A DNA stretch of 55,189 nt from an uncultured Oscillibacter sp. (GTDB lineage Bacteria > Bacillota > Clostridia > Oscillospirales > Oscillospiraceae). The stretch spans positions 1-55,189 of the forward strand of contig CAJUJW010000012.1 of assembly GCA_910586735.1 (NCBI GenBank), in the 5' to 3' direction. Below are positions 48,366-55,189 of this stretch, in pieces; within the stretch, counting starts at the first letter, position 1, and the number at the start of each line of letters is the position of its first letter. The notes under the pieces are model-generated. The model ran no database searches, had not been told where the DNA came from, and saw nothing but the letters and a program-made list of their open reading frames with translations. The translations under genes were made by a program, and so were the position numbers.

Positions 48366-48521
48366 TTATTCCTTCTCGAACACGTCCTTGCCCATCTCGC
48401 AGATGGGGCAGACCCAATCCTCGGGAACCTGCTCCCAGGGGGTGCCGGGGGCTACGCCGTTGTCCGGGTCTCCCACGGCGGGGTCATAGACATACCCGCA
48501 GGGGCATACGTACTTATCCAT
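48366..48521 (-). CDS. Rubredoxin with shortened first cysteine motif
   Basis: A 51-residue electron-transfer protein. The sequence MDKYVCPCGYVYDPAVGDPD and the later PEDWVCPICEMGKDVF are clearly rubredoxin. The first iron-binding motif is Cys-Pro-Cys-Gly rather than the usual CxxCG, i.e. one residue shorter, and the Gly after the second pair is replaced by Glu (CPICE). GGAGGACTG precedes the ATG. It follows rubrerythrin by 24 bases and is probably its electron donor in NADH-linked peroxide or oxygen reduction. Confidence 0.93.
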   Translation of the reverse strand: MDKYVCPCGYVYDPAVGDPDNGVAPGTPWEQVPEDWVCPICEMGKDVFEKE

Positions 48522-48545
48522 AGGTCAGTCCTCCGAATTTGAAGA

Positions 48546-49112
48546 TTACTTGAAGAACCGCTCCAGCAGGCCCTTGAACGCCTTGCCGTGGCGGGCCTCG
48601 TCACGGGCCATCTCGTGGACCGTGTCGTGGATGGCGTCCAGGTTGTACTGCTTGGCCAGCTTCGCCAGGGCGAACTTGCCGGCGGTGGCGCCGTTTTCGG
48701 CCTCGACCCGCATTTCCAGGTTCTTCTTGGTGCTGTCGGTCACAACATCGCCCAGGAGCTCGGCAAACTTGGCGGCGTGCTCAGCCTCCTCATAGGCGGC
48801 CTTCTCCCAATACAGGCCGATCTCGGGATAGCCCTCGCGGTGGGCCACACGGGCCATGGCCAGGTACATGCCCACTTCGGTGCACTCGCCGGTGAAGTTG
48901 GCGTTCAGGCCGTCCAGGATTTCCTTCTGAACCTCGGCGGGAACGTCCGCGCCGAAAGTCTTGCCCACGCCCACCACGTGCTCGGCGGCCCAGGTCATGT
49001 CGGCCTTCTGCTCGGTGAACTTGGAACCCGCGACGCCGCACTGGGGGCACTTCTCAGGGGCGGTGTCTCCCTCGTGAACATAACCGCAGACAGGGCAAAC
49101 CCACTTTTTCAT
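48546..49112 (-). CDS. Reverse rubrerythrin (N-terminal rubredoxin domain)
   Basis: A 188-residue protein with the rubredoxin module first (KKWVCPVCGYVHEG, EKCPQCGVAGSKF) and the ferritin-like di-iron domain second, holding two Glu...ExxH-type sets (EEAEH and DEARH). Reverse rubrerythrins of clostridia act as NADH-dependent peroxidase/oxidase when paired with rubredoxin. ATG at 49112 follows TAAGGAGGAA. A TGATATACT extended -10 lies at 49172-49180 on the minus strand. Confidence 0.95.
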   Translation of the reverse strand: MKKWVCPVCGYVHEGDTAPEKCPQCGVAGSKFTEQKADMTWAAEHVVGVGKTFGADVPAEVQKEILDGLNANFTGECTEVGMYLAMARVAHREGYPEIGLYWEKAAYEEAEHAAKFAELLGDVVTDSTKKNLEMRVEAENGATAGKFALAKLAKQYNLDAIHDTVHEMARDEARHGKAFKGLLERFFK

Positions 49113-49171
49113 ACTAAAATTCCTCCTTAGAATATTTTGATAAACTTGAGTTCTTCTTTGGCAGTGACATG

Positions 49172-49180
49172 AGTATATCA
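49172..49180 (-). promoter_or_regulatory. Extended -10 promoter for rubrerythrin operon
   Basis: TGATATACT on the minus strand, about 60 bases before the ATG; the -35 region (TAGCGA) is poor, so an activator or derepression is possible. Confidence 0.5.
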
Positions 49181-49301
49181 GGTTCCGGCCCGATTCGCTA
49201 GTTGCAAATGTCACAAAATAAAAAAATGATGGAAATTCACGGAATATTTAAATTTTTCTGGGATCGGCCGGGCCGCCGCCGGGTATTTTGTCGAATTTCC
49301 C

Positions 49302-49330
49302 TTGCAATTTCCCCGGAGACGGTTTAAAAT
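49302..49330 (+). promoter_or_regulatory. Promoter of structured leader / zinc-module lipoprotein
   Basis: TTGCAA, 17-base spacer, TAAAAT. It would give a leader of over 330 bases before the ATG at 49674. Confidence 0.5.
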
Positions 49331-49336
49331 AAAAAC

Positions 49337-49673
49337 TGGAAACATAAAACGCGGCGGGCCGCCGGGTGTTGCGACCACCCAACGGCCCTGTACGAGTGAC
49401 GCATCCACTCAGCACAGCAGTTTTCGCAACTGCACCACGGGCTTATTATACCTATCCTCCACCATTTTTGCAAGAGGAGCAGGGTCTTAGGCTGTGCGTT
49501 CGCATAATTTTATGCGGTGTTGAGTTTTCAAAGCTCGGCACCGCTTTTTATGTTTCCAGCGGACGCCCTTCCGGGGGGAAGTCTTTCCCGCGCTTTACCT
49601 CCTCTCCCGCCGGGAGGGGGTGCCGTCCGCTGGAAATTTTGAGGAAAACGAAAAACAAAAAGGGGGAGATTAA
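49337..49673 (+). ncRNA. Candidate long structured leader RNA
   Basis: No convincing gene lies here. Hairpins visible in order are GGGTG/CACCC (loop TTGCGAC), GCAGTT/AACTGC (loop TTCGC), CGCATAA/TTATGCG around 49501-49516, and a 13-bp perfect inverted repeat (TTTCCAGCGGACG 49553-49565 with 49624-49636) that encloses two further hairpins (CTTCC/GGAAG and CTCCC/GGGAG). The last part looks like a three-way junction. It ends in AAAGGGGGAG, the ribosome site of the next gene. It may be a regulatory leader or independent RNA; no known class was recognised. Confidence 0.4.
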
Positions 49674-50242
49674 ATGAAAAAAAGATTTGTTTTACTCATC
49701 TTAGCAGCCTCCGTCCTTCTTACCACCCTTGTCGGGTGCGGAAAAAAGGAGGAAACGGTTGCAGCGCTTGCGGAGGCTCTGGGCAAACATTGATTCCCGG
49801 CGTCACGATGTTCGCCGCTTACGCACCCTGTTCCAGTTGCCGGGGAAACGGATATGCAGTATGTCAGCAATGTACTTTAGGTCTTGTCACTAACCCAAAT
49901 TATGAGTCCGATTCCGAGGCATGGACGGAAAGAAGACACGAGTTGTGGAGTCTTCTAGGCTACAGTGAGGATGAAATCCACCGTATGGAAATAGAGGAAG
50001 CGCAGGCTCTTCTTGGAAATGATTCCAGCTCTGGGGATTCTTATTCCGGTGGTTATAATGACGGCTCCACTTCCATACAAACCTCTCCCGGAGTTTGCCG
50101 TGCGTGTTATGGCAGTGGAAAATGCCATAACTGCGGCGGAGACGGTTTGTATCAAAATATGTTTACTGGAGAGCAGATTGCCTGTCCGAATTGCACAAAT
50201 GGAGTCTGTTGGAAATGCGACGGAACCGGACTTGACAGCTAA
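49674..50242 (+). CDS. Lipoprotein with DnaJ-type zinc modules, frame changed at A AAA AAG
   Basis: The first frame gives signal peptide MKKRFVLLILAASVLLTTLV and lipobox VGC, then stops after 39 residues at 49791. A -1 shift at the heptamer A AAA AAG (49742-49748) joins it to a frame running to 50242, for about 189 residues. That second frame has CxxC modules of the DnaJ type: CSACGGSG, CSSCRGNG, CQQC, CRACYGSGKCHNCGGDG, CPNC, CWKCDGTG. The product would be a lipid-anchored zinc-binding protein. The shift may be programmed or a plain indel in an A-run. A terminator follows. Confidence 0.65.
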
Positions 50243-50263
50243 GCTTTTATCAAAGTATAAACA

Positions 50264-50297
50264 AGGGCCCCGCTCCCAAGTTGGAGCGGGGCCCTTT
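50264..50297 (+). terminator. Terminator after zinc-module lipoprotein
   Basis: GGGCCCCGCTCC, CAAGTT, GGAGCGGGGCCC followed by TTTTG. Confidence 0.88.
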
Positions 50298-50376
50298 TGT
50301 TAAAGTTTGGGGTCAAGCCCTCGCGTGCCCCGGAGGGGTATTTTAAAGGGCTTGCGGGGTCCAGGGGGAGAGCCCC

Positions 50377-52446
50377 TTACGCCTCCGCCATGGCCTTCGC
50401 CTCGGCGATGGCTTTCTCCTGGGCGGCGGGGGGGCAGTCCTGATACCGCACAAAGTGGAAGGTGAAGCTGCCGCGGCTCTGGGTCATGGCCCGCAGGTCG
50501 ATGGCATAGGTGCCCATCTCGGCCATGGGGACCTCGGCGGTAATCACCTGGGTGCCGTCGCCCATGGGGTCCATGCCCATGGGGGTGCCCCGGCGCTTGG
50601 AGATGTCGCCCATGACATCGCCGGTGTAGTTCTCAGGCACCGTGACTTTCAGCTCGCCGATAGGCTCCAGCAGGACGGGATTCGCCTCCGGCATGGCGGC
50701 CTTATAGGCCAGCTGGGCCGCCGTCTTAAAGGCGATTTCAGAGGAGTCAACCGGGTGGTAAGACCCGTCGTACAGCACGGCCTTGAGGTTCACCAGGGGA
50801 TAGCCCGCCAGGGGTCCGTGGAGGCACGCCTCCCGGAGGCCCTTCTCAACGGCCGGGAAGAAGTTCCGGGGCACGGAGCCGCCGAAGACCTCCTCGGCAA
50901 AGACCATATCCTCCTCGTCGGGGTTGTACTCGAAGCGGACCCACACGTCGCCGAACTGGCCGCTGCCGCCGGTCTGCTTCTTGTGCCGTCCCTGCTTCTG
51001 GACGGTCTTGCGGATCTTCTCCCGATAGGGCACCCGGGTGGGCTTCAGCTCGGCCTCCACCTTGAAGCGGTCCTTCAGCTTGCTGACCAGCACGTCCATC
51101 TGCATGTCGCCCGCGCCGGAGATCACCATCTGGTGGGTCTCCGCGTTGTTCACCACGGTGAAGGTGGGGTCCTCCTCGTTGAGGCGGGTGAGGCCCTGGG
51201 CGATCTTGTCCTCCTGGCCACGGGTCTTGGGCTGGATGGCCACGGAGTAGCAGGGCTCGGCGAAGGGAATGTTTTTCAGGCTGACCACCTTGCGCTCGTC
51301 GCAGAGGGTGTCCCCGGTCTTGATGTCCATTTTGGCGATGGCCCCGATGTCTCCGCAGACCAGCTCCTTGACCTCGGTGTTCTTCTTGCCCCGGATCATG
51401 TAGAGCCGTCCCAGCTTGACCTTCTCGCCGGTGCGGGCGTTGACCATGGGCATGTCCGGCACGATGGTGCCGGAGAGGACCTTGACGAGGGAGTATTTGC
51501 CGTACTGGTCGGAGATGGTCTTGAAGACGAAGGCCGTGGGCACGCCGCCGGGGGAGACCACGAACTCCTCGGTCTCGCCGTCGGCCTTGGTGGCCTTGTG
51601 GTAGTTGCCCTCCACGGGGTTGGGCAGCAGGTCCACGATGTTGTCCATCAGCATCAGGGAGCCCAGGCAGTTGATGGCGGAACCGCAGAGGACGGGGAAC
51701 AGGCTCAGCTCCCGGACGCCCTGGCGCAGGCCCTGGATCATCTCGGCGTAGGTGAAGTCCTCGCCGCCGAAGAACTTCTCCATCAGCTCCTCGCTGGTCT
51801 CGGCCACGGACTCCTTGAGGGCGTCGTGGAACTCGGCCACCACGTCCGCCTTGTCGGCGGGCAGTTCGATCTCCACCCTCTTGAGCTTCTGCATCTCATA
51901 GGCCCGCTTGTTCAGCACGTCGATGACGCCGGTGACTTTTTTGTCCCCGTCCCAGATGGGGACCACCACCGGGGCGATCTTGTTGCCGAAGCGCTGGCGC
52001 AGGGCCTCGAAGGTGGCGTTGTAGTCGGAGTTGTCCTCGTCGGTCTTGGAGATGTAGATGAAGCGGGGCATGTTCCGCTCCTCGCAGTATTTCCAGGCTT
52101 TCTCCAGTCCCACGGACACGCCGTCCTTGGCGGAGCAGACGATGATGGCGGCGTCGGCGGCCCGGAGAGCGGCCATGGCCTCCCCGGCGAAGTCGAAGGC
52201 GCCGGGAGTGTCCATCAGGTTGATGCGGCTGCCCTTGTAGTCCAGGGGGGCCAGGGAGAGGGAGAGGGAAATCTGGCGCTTGGTCTCCTCGGGATCGTAG
52301 TCGCAGACGGTGTTCCCGTCGGCGGCCCGGCCCATTCTATCGATGACGCCGGTCATGTAGAGCAGGCTCTCGGCCAGGGCGGTCTTGCCGCTGCCGCTGT
52401 GCCCCAGCAGACAGACGTTGCGGATGTTCTGTACAGAATAGCTCAT
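50377..52446 (-). CDS. EF-G-like translational GTPase (divergent paralogue)
   Basis: A 689-residue five-domain protein of the EF-G family. G1 is GHSGSGKT (15-22), switch II DTPGAFDF (79-86) and G4 SKTD (133-136). In canonical EF-G these are GHIDAGKT, DTPGHVDF with the catalytic His, and NKMD, so residue 83 is Ala where His is expected. Domain IV retains TGGSGQFGDVW and the C-terminal domain RGTPMGMDPMGDG. Such EF-G2-like paralogues are common beside true EF-G; roles are poorly known. ATG at 52446 is preferred to GTG at 52458, which is too near AGGAG. Confidence 0.9.
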   Translation of the reverse strand: MSYSVQNIRNVCLLGHSGSGKTALAESLLYMTGVIDRMGRAADGNTVCDYDPEETKRQISLSLSLAPLDYKGSRINLMDTPGAFDFAGEAMAALRAADAAIIVCSAKDGVSVGLEKAWKYCEERNMPRFIYISKTDEDNSDYNATFEALRQRFGNKIAPVVVPIWDGDKKVTGVIDVLNKRAYEMQKLKRVEIELPADKADVVAEFHDALKESVAETSEELMEKFFGGEDFTYAEMIQGLRQGVRELSLFPVLCGSAINCLGSLMLMDNIVDLLPNPVEGNYHKATKADGETEEFVVSPGGVPTAFVFKTISDQYGKYSLVKVLSGTIVPDMPMVNARTGEKVKLGRLYMIRGKKNTEVKELVCGDIGAIAKMDIKTGDTLCDERKVVSLKNIPFAEPCYSVAIQPKTRGQEDKIAQGLTRLNEEDPTFTVVNNAETHQMVISGAGDMQMDVLVSKLKDRFKVEAELKPTRVPYREKIRKTVQKQGRHKKQTGGSGQFGDVWVRFEYNPDEEDMVFAEEVFGGSVPRNFFPAVEKGLREACLHGPLAGYPLVNLKAVLYDGSYHPVDSSEIAFKTAAQLAYKAAMPEANPVLLEPIGELKVTVPENYTGDVMGDISKRRGTPMGMDPMGDGTQVITAEVPMAEMGTYAIDLRAMTQSRGSFTFHFVRYQDCPPAAQEKAIAEAKAMAEA

Positions 52447-52466
52447 GATTCGTTCCACTCCTTGTT

Positions 52467-52613
52467 TCAGTCTTCTAATGTGGTTTGCAGGTTGTCCATC
52501 AGCTCTTTCGCCTTTGCCGCCTTTTTCTCCTCGTCGGTCTCCTCCAGCATGTCCTTCAGAGCCGAGAGGATAAAGCGCACATAGCTGTTGAATTGCTTAT
52601 CGGTCATTCCCAT
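52467..52613 (-). CDS. 48-residue helical protein upstream of EF-G-like gene
   Basis: MGMTDKQFNSYVRFILSALK is followed by a strongly charged helix (DMLEETDEEKKAAKAKEL). AAAGGAGGC precedes the ATG and a good promoter lies upstream; 20 bases separate it from the EF-G-like gene, so both share one message. I do not recognise a characterised family. The amphipathic N-terminal helix and acidic/basic middle suggest a small partner or regulatory protein. Confidence 0.75.
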   Translation of the reverse strand: MGMTDKQFNSYVRFILSALKDMLEETDEEKKAAKAKELMDNLQTTLED

Positions 52614-52674
52614 AGCCGATGCCTCCTTTGTTACCGTTTGGCGGGCCTGGTGGCCGCAAGCGTCCAATATATGA

Positions 52675-52703
52675 ATTATACAACACCCAGCGGCGGATTA
52701 CAA
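52675..52703 (-). promoter_or_regulatory. Promoter of 48-aa protein / EF-G-like operon
   Basis: On the minus strand TTGTAA, 17-base spacer and TATAAT. Confidence 0.8.
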
Positions 52704-52829
52704 CAGGAATTTTGGGCAAAATCACATTTATGCTGGACCGCCAAAAGGATGGTTAAATTTTCGTCAATTTACATATGGGAAATGCAGGAAGGAATGTTTT
52801 CCTTTTCCTCCGCCGCCCGCAAATTACCC

Positions 52830-52858
52830 TTGATTACCGGTCGGACCAGGCATATACT
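52830..52858 (+). promoter_or_regulatory. Promoter of polysaccharide deacetylase gene
   Basis: TTGATT, 17-base spacer, TATACT, 30 bases before the ATG. Confidence 0.75.
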
Positions 52859-52888
52859 GGAGAAAACAAATCACCAGGAGAACGGCCT

Positions 52889-53803
52889 ATGATTATTTTG
52901 AGACGCCCGAAGCTCATCGCGTTCACCTTTGACGACGGCCCCTCTCCATATACCGGGATGCTGCTGGACGGGCTGAGAGACCGGGGCGCGGCGGCCACCT
53001 TCTTCATGACGGGGGAAAACGGGACCGGCGGAACCTGCGGCATCAAAAACGGTTACGAGACCCTCCTCGCCCGCATGTGGGAGGAGGGGCACCAGCTGGC
53101 GAACCACACCTGCCGCCACGCCGACTTCCAAAGCCTCACGGAGGAAGAGATCGCCTCTGAGACTGCCGGAGTGGAGCGCCTGATTTTTGAGGCGGCGGGC
53201 GGAGACTTCCGGTGCTTTGTCCGCACGCCGGGGGGCGTTGTCAACGAGACCGTCTCCCGCAGCGTAAACGCCCCCATTATCCGCTGGAGCGTGGACCCGA
53301 CAGACTGGAAACACCGGGACGCCGAACTTGTGTACAACAGCCTCCTCTCCCATGCCAAAGACAGGAGCATTGTCTTGCTGCACGACATATATGTGACCAG
53401 CGTGGAGGCCGCTCTGCGGGCCATTGACACGCTGGGGAAGCAGGGCTTCACCTTTGTCACCGTGGCCGATCTGCTGCGCCGGACAGGCGTTCGCCCGGTT
53501 AACGGGACGGTATATTCCAAAGGGGGGGAAAAACGCTTTCCCCTCCCGGCGTACAGAGCTCCCCATGTGGTTCTGAAAAAGCGGAACACCCTTAAAATCA
53601 CGTGCTCAGTTCCTCCGGGGCTCTCTCTTTACTACACGACGGACGGGTCCTATCCCAGACTGTCCAGCCATCAATACGACGGTCCCGTCATTGTGGAACA
53701 GGGGACGGTCTTTACCGTCATTGGGGTGGACGAGTGGGGAACCAGGACGCCGCCGGCGGTCATTCGGGCCGGCAAAGATAAAGGTTGGTTCTTCAATCGA
53801 TAA
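52889..53803 (+). CDS. Polysaccharide deacetylase (NodB domain) with chitobiase-like C-terminal domain
   Basis: A 304-residue carbohydrate esterase 4 enzyme. NodB motifs are TFDDGPS (Asp15, Asp16), HxxxH in NHTCRH, RTPGG, WSVDPTDW and LLHD, so the metal site and general acid/base residues are present. From about residue 220 a beta domain with SLYYTTDGSYP and VFTVIGVDEWG matches the CHB_HEX_C type found on glycoside-active proteins. No signal peptide or membrane helix is visible from the chosen ATG, which is unusual for a wall-modifying enzyme; the upstream frame adds none. CCAGGAGAAC precedes the ATG. Confidence 0.9.
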   Translation: MIILRRPKLIAFTFDDGPSPYTGMLLDGLRDRGAAATFFMTGENGTGGTCGIKNGYETLLARMWEEGHQLANHTCRHADFQSLTEEEIASETAGVERLIFEAAGGDFRCFVRTPGGVVNETVSRSVNAPIIRWSVDPTDWKHRDAELVYNSLLSHAKDRSIVLLHDIYVTSVEAALRAIDTLGKQGFTFVTVADLLRRTGVRPVNGTVYSKGGEKRFPLPAYRAPHVVLKKRNTLKITCSVPPGLSLYYTTDGSYPRLSSHQYDGPVIVEQGTVFTVIGVDEWGTRTPPAVIRAGKDKGWFFNR

Positions 53804-53810
53804 GAAGATA

Positions 53811-53843
53811 AGCGCCCGCCGTCTTTCGACGGCGGGCGCTTCC
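53811..53843. terminator. Hairpin between deacetylase and phosphohexomutase
   Basis: AGCGCCCGCCGTC, TTTC, GACGGCGGGCGCT. T-tracts are short on both strands, so efficiency is uncertain. Confidence 0.6.
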
Positions 53844-53872
53844 AGTTTCGGATTTTCAATTTTGGGAAGCTC

Positions 53873-55189
53873 TTACTTCTGCAAAGACTTCACCCACACC
53901 CCGTACTTGTCCACATTGGCCTGGGCGTCGGCGGCGTCCTTGCCCTGGGCCAGGACGTAGACCTTGATCTTGGGTTCCGTGCCGGAGGGCCGGACGATGA
54001 CGCTGGTGCCGTCCGCCATCTCAAAGCGCAGCACGTTGGACCCGGAGAGCTCCATCTTTGTCTTTGCCCCGGTGGCGCAGTCGGTGACGGACCCGTCGGA
54101 GTAGTCCTTGAACCGGACCGCCTTCACGCCGGAGATCTCCGCCGGGGGGGTCTCCCGGAGACTCTTCATCAGATTCGCCATGTCCTTCAGGCCGTCCAGA
54201 CCGGGCATGACCAGGTTGTAGGTATGTTCGGCGTAGTAGCCGTACTTCACGTACAGCTCCGCCAGGGCGTCGGCCAGGGTCTTGCCCTGGGCGGCGTACC
54301 AGGCGGCCATCTCCGTCAGCAGAAGGGCGGCGGTGACGGCGTCCTTGTCCCGGACGTAGTCCCCCAGCATATAGCCGTAGCTCTCCTCATAGGAGAAGAT
54401 GACCTTGCCCTCGCCGGTGGACTCCAGCTTGTCCTTCTTCTCCGCCAGGAACTTGAAGCCGGTGAAGGTGTCGTAGCACTGCAAACCGTTGACCTCGGCG
54501 ACTTTCCGGGCCATCTCCGTGGTAACGATGGTCTTCTGGGCCACGGGCTTCTCGGGCATGGTGCCCGCCCGCTTTTTGGCGCCGATGAGGTAGTCCAGAA
54601 GGAGGACGCCGGTCTGGTTGCCGGTGATGACCTTGAACTCCCCGTCCTTGTCCCGGATCATGATGCCCACCCGGTCGGCGTCGGGGTCGGAGCCCAGGAT
54701 GAAGTCCGCGCCCTCCTTCTTGGCCAGTTCCACCGCCAGAGCGAAGCCCTCGGGATTCTCCGGATTGGGAGAGACCACGGTGGGGAAATCCCCGTCGATG
54801 ACCATCTGCTCGGGGACGCAGATCAGATGCTTGATGCCCAGGCGTTTCAGGGCCTCGGGAATCAGCTTGTGTCCTGTGCCGTGGAAGGGGGTGTACACCA
54901 GCTTGAAGGTATCCGCCACCTTGGCCACGGTCTCGGCGTCGTTGACCTGGGCCATGACATTTTTGAGAAACTTCTCGTCGGTCTCCTCCCCCAGAACCTC
55001 GATCAGGCCCGCCTTCACGGCGTCATCATAGGCCATGGTCCTGATGTCGCTGAAGATGTCCAGCTCCTCCAGGCGCTTTGCGATGGCGTCGGCGTGATGG
55101 GGAGGCAGCTGGGCGCCGTCCTCCCAGTAGACCTTGTAGCCGTTGTACTCCTTGGGGTTGTGGCTGGCGGTGACGTTGATGCCCGCCTG
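53873..55189 (-). CDS. Phosphohexomutase (phosphoglucomutase/phosphomannomutase), 5' end outside window
   Basis: The last 438 residues of an alpha-D-phosphohexomutase, cut by the window's right edge. The active-site phosphoserine motif TASHNP is at about 55150-55168, the metal loop is DPDADRVGI, the sugar-recognition loop EESYGYMLGDYV, and the phosphate-binding loop RPSGTEPKIKVY. The length after the active site and the inserted segments resemble PgcA-type phosphoglucomutases of Firmicutes (about 570-580 residues), which make glucose-1-phosphate for polymers. An internal ATG at 55036 is not the true start because the catalytic serine lies upstream. Confidence 0.93.
   Translation of the reverse strand, partial: QAGINVTASHNPKEYNGYKVYWEDGAQLPPHHADAIAKRLEELDIFSDIRTMAYDDAVKAGLIEVLGEETDEKFLKNVMAQVNDAETVAKVADTFKLVYTPFHGTGHKLIPEALKRLGIKHLICVPEQMVIDGDFPTVVSPNPENPEGFALAVELAKKEGADFILGSDPDADRVGIMIRDKDGEFKVITGNQTGVLLLDYLIGAKKRAGTMPEKPVAQKTIVTTEMARKVAEVNGLQCYDTFTGFKFLAEKKDKLESTGEGKVIFSYEESYGYMLGDYVRDKDAVTAALLLTEMAAWYAAQGKTLADALAELYVKYGYYAEHTYNLVMPGLDGLKDMANLMKSLRETPPAEISGVKAVRFKDYSDGSVTDCATGAKTKMELSGSNVLRFEMADGTSVIVRPSGTEPKIKVYVLAQGKDAADAQANVDKYGVWVKSLQK

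Noticed and set aside
49736..50242. Zinc-module frame as an independent gene starting at GTG 49736
   Set aside because: There is no ribosome site, and an ideal lipoprotein signal lies just upstream in the neighbouring frame; a frame change is the better reading.
50455..52584. A 709-codon plus-strand frame opposite the EF-G-like gene
   Set aside because: Shadow frame with Gly/Val/His-rich sequence and no start signal; the minus-strand gene has clear GTPase motifs.
1..55189. CRISPR array, tRNA, rRNA or insertion-sequence transposase
   Set aside because: No regular repeat-spacer pattern, cloverleaf, rRNA-like block or transposase motif was recognised by eye.

Overview
The window looks like the chromosome of a high-GC member of the Bacillota, most likely Oscillospiraceae (Flavonifractor, Pseudoflavonifractor, Lawsonibacter, Intestinimonas or Oscillibacter type). 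This is inferred from gene content: AddAB instead of RecBCD, an S-layer-homology surface protein, Rnr-type genes such as mini-RNase III and RqcH, reverse rubrerythrin with rubredoxin, and a PBSX-type contractile phage cluster. Codon usage is strongly GC-biased, which produces very long but meaningless antisense frames. No rRNA, tRNA, CRISPR array or transposase was recognised.

Layout. (1) 74-12601, minus strand: a tightly packed phage-like gene set in PBSX (xkd) order, running from the terminase subunits, portal, protease and capsid through connectors, sheath, tube and chaperone to a LysM protein, hub and baseplate. It has no integrase, repressor, lysis genes, tail fibre or normal-length tape measure. 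A chromosomal dispersed repeat lies directly at its downstream end and addB directly behind its upstream end, so the cluster may be complete as seen. (2) 12903-19785: addB-addA, the double-strand-break repair helicase-nuclease. (3) 20009-25991: SLH surface protein, DUF378 protein, M29 aminopeptidase, gamma-class carbonic-anhydrase-like protein and AI-2E-family transporter. (4) 26548-31551: two lipoproteins, an aldo/keto reductase with a ferredoxin-like tail, phosphofructokinase, a ModE-like regulator and a 14-cysteine mini-protein. (5) 31749-37377: pcrA, divergent from rpmH-rnpA-yidD-yidC-jag, which is the usual origin-proximal set without dnaA or mnmE. (6) 37582-41626, minus strand: a putative operon of a lipoprotein (interrupted by a TAG), rsmA, a 57-aa membrane protein, mrnC and rqcH, all but the first and third concerned with rRNA maturation or ribosome rescue. 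(7) 41772-47486: CAT-like acetyltransferase, ECF sigma / membrane anti-sigma pair, nitroreductase, queT with a structured leader, LacI-type regulator. (8) 47575-50242: an AT-rich UPF0489 gene with an abnormal 3' end, rubredoxin plus reverse rubrerythrin (oxygen/peroxide defence), and a lipoprotein with DnaJ-like zinc modules whose frame changes at a dnaX-type slippery heptamer, preceded by a long structured leader. (9) 50377-55189: a divergent EF-G paralogue with a 48-aa partner, a polysaccharide deacetylase, and the 3' part of a phosphohexomutase.

Several families of short dispersed non-coding repeats decorate gene ends: an ~85-bp element (1-85 and 26041-26127), a ~75-bp element linked to 3' hairpins (28583-28673 and 31618-31690), GC-rich palindromic units often in inverted pairs, and a short AT-rich motif. 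The most unusual points are the minimal tape-measure-less contractile phage cluster, the possible programmed frameshift in the zinc-module lipoprotein, and two candidate structured leader RNAs. All assignments come from reading motifs by eye; no database search was run.
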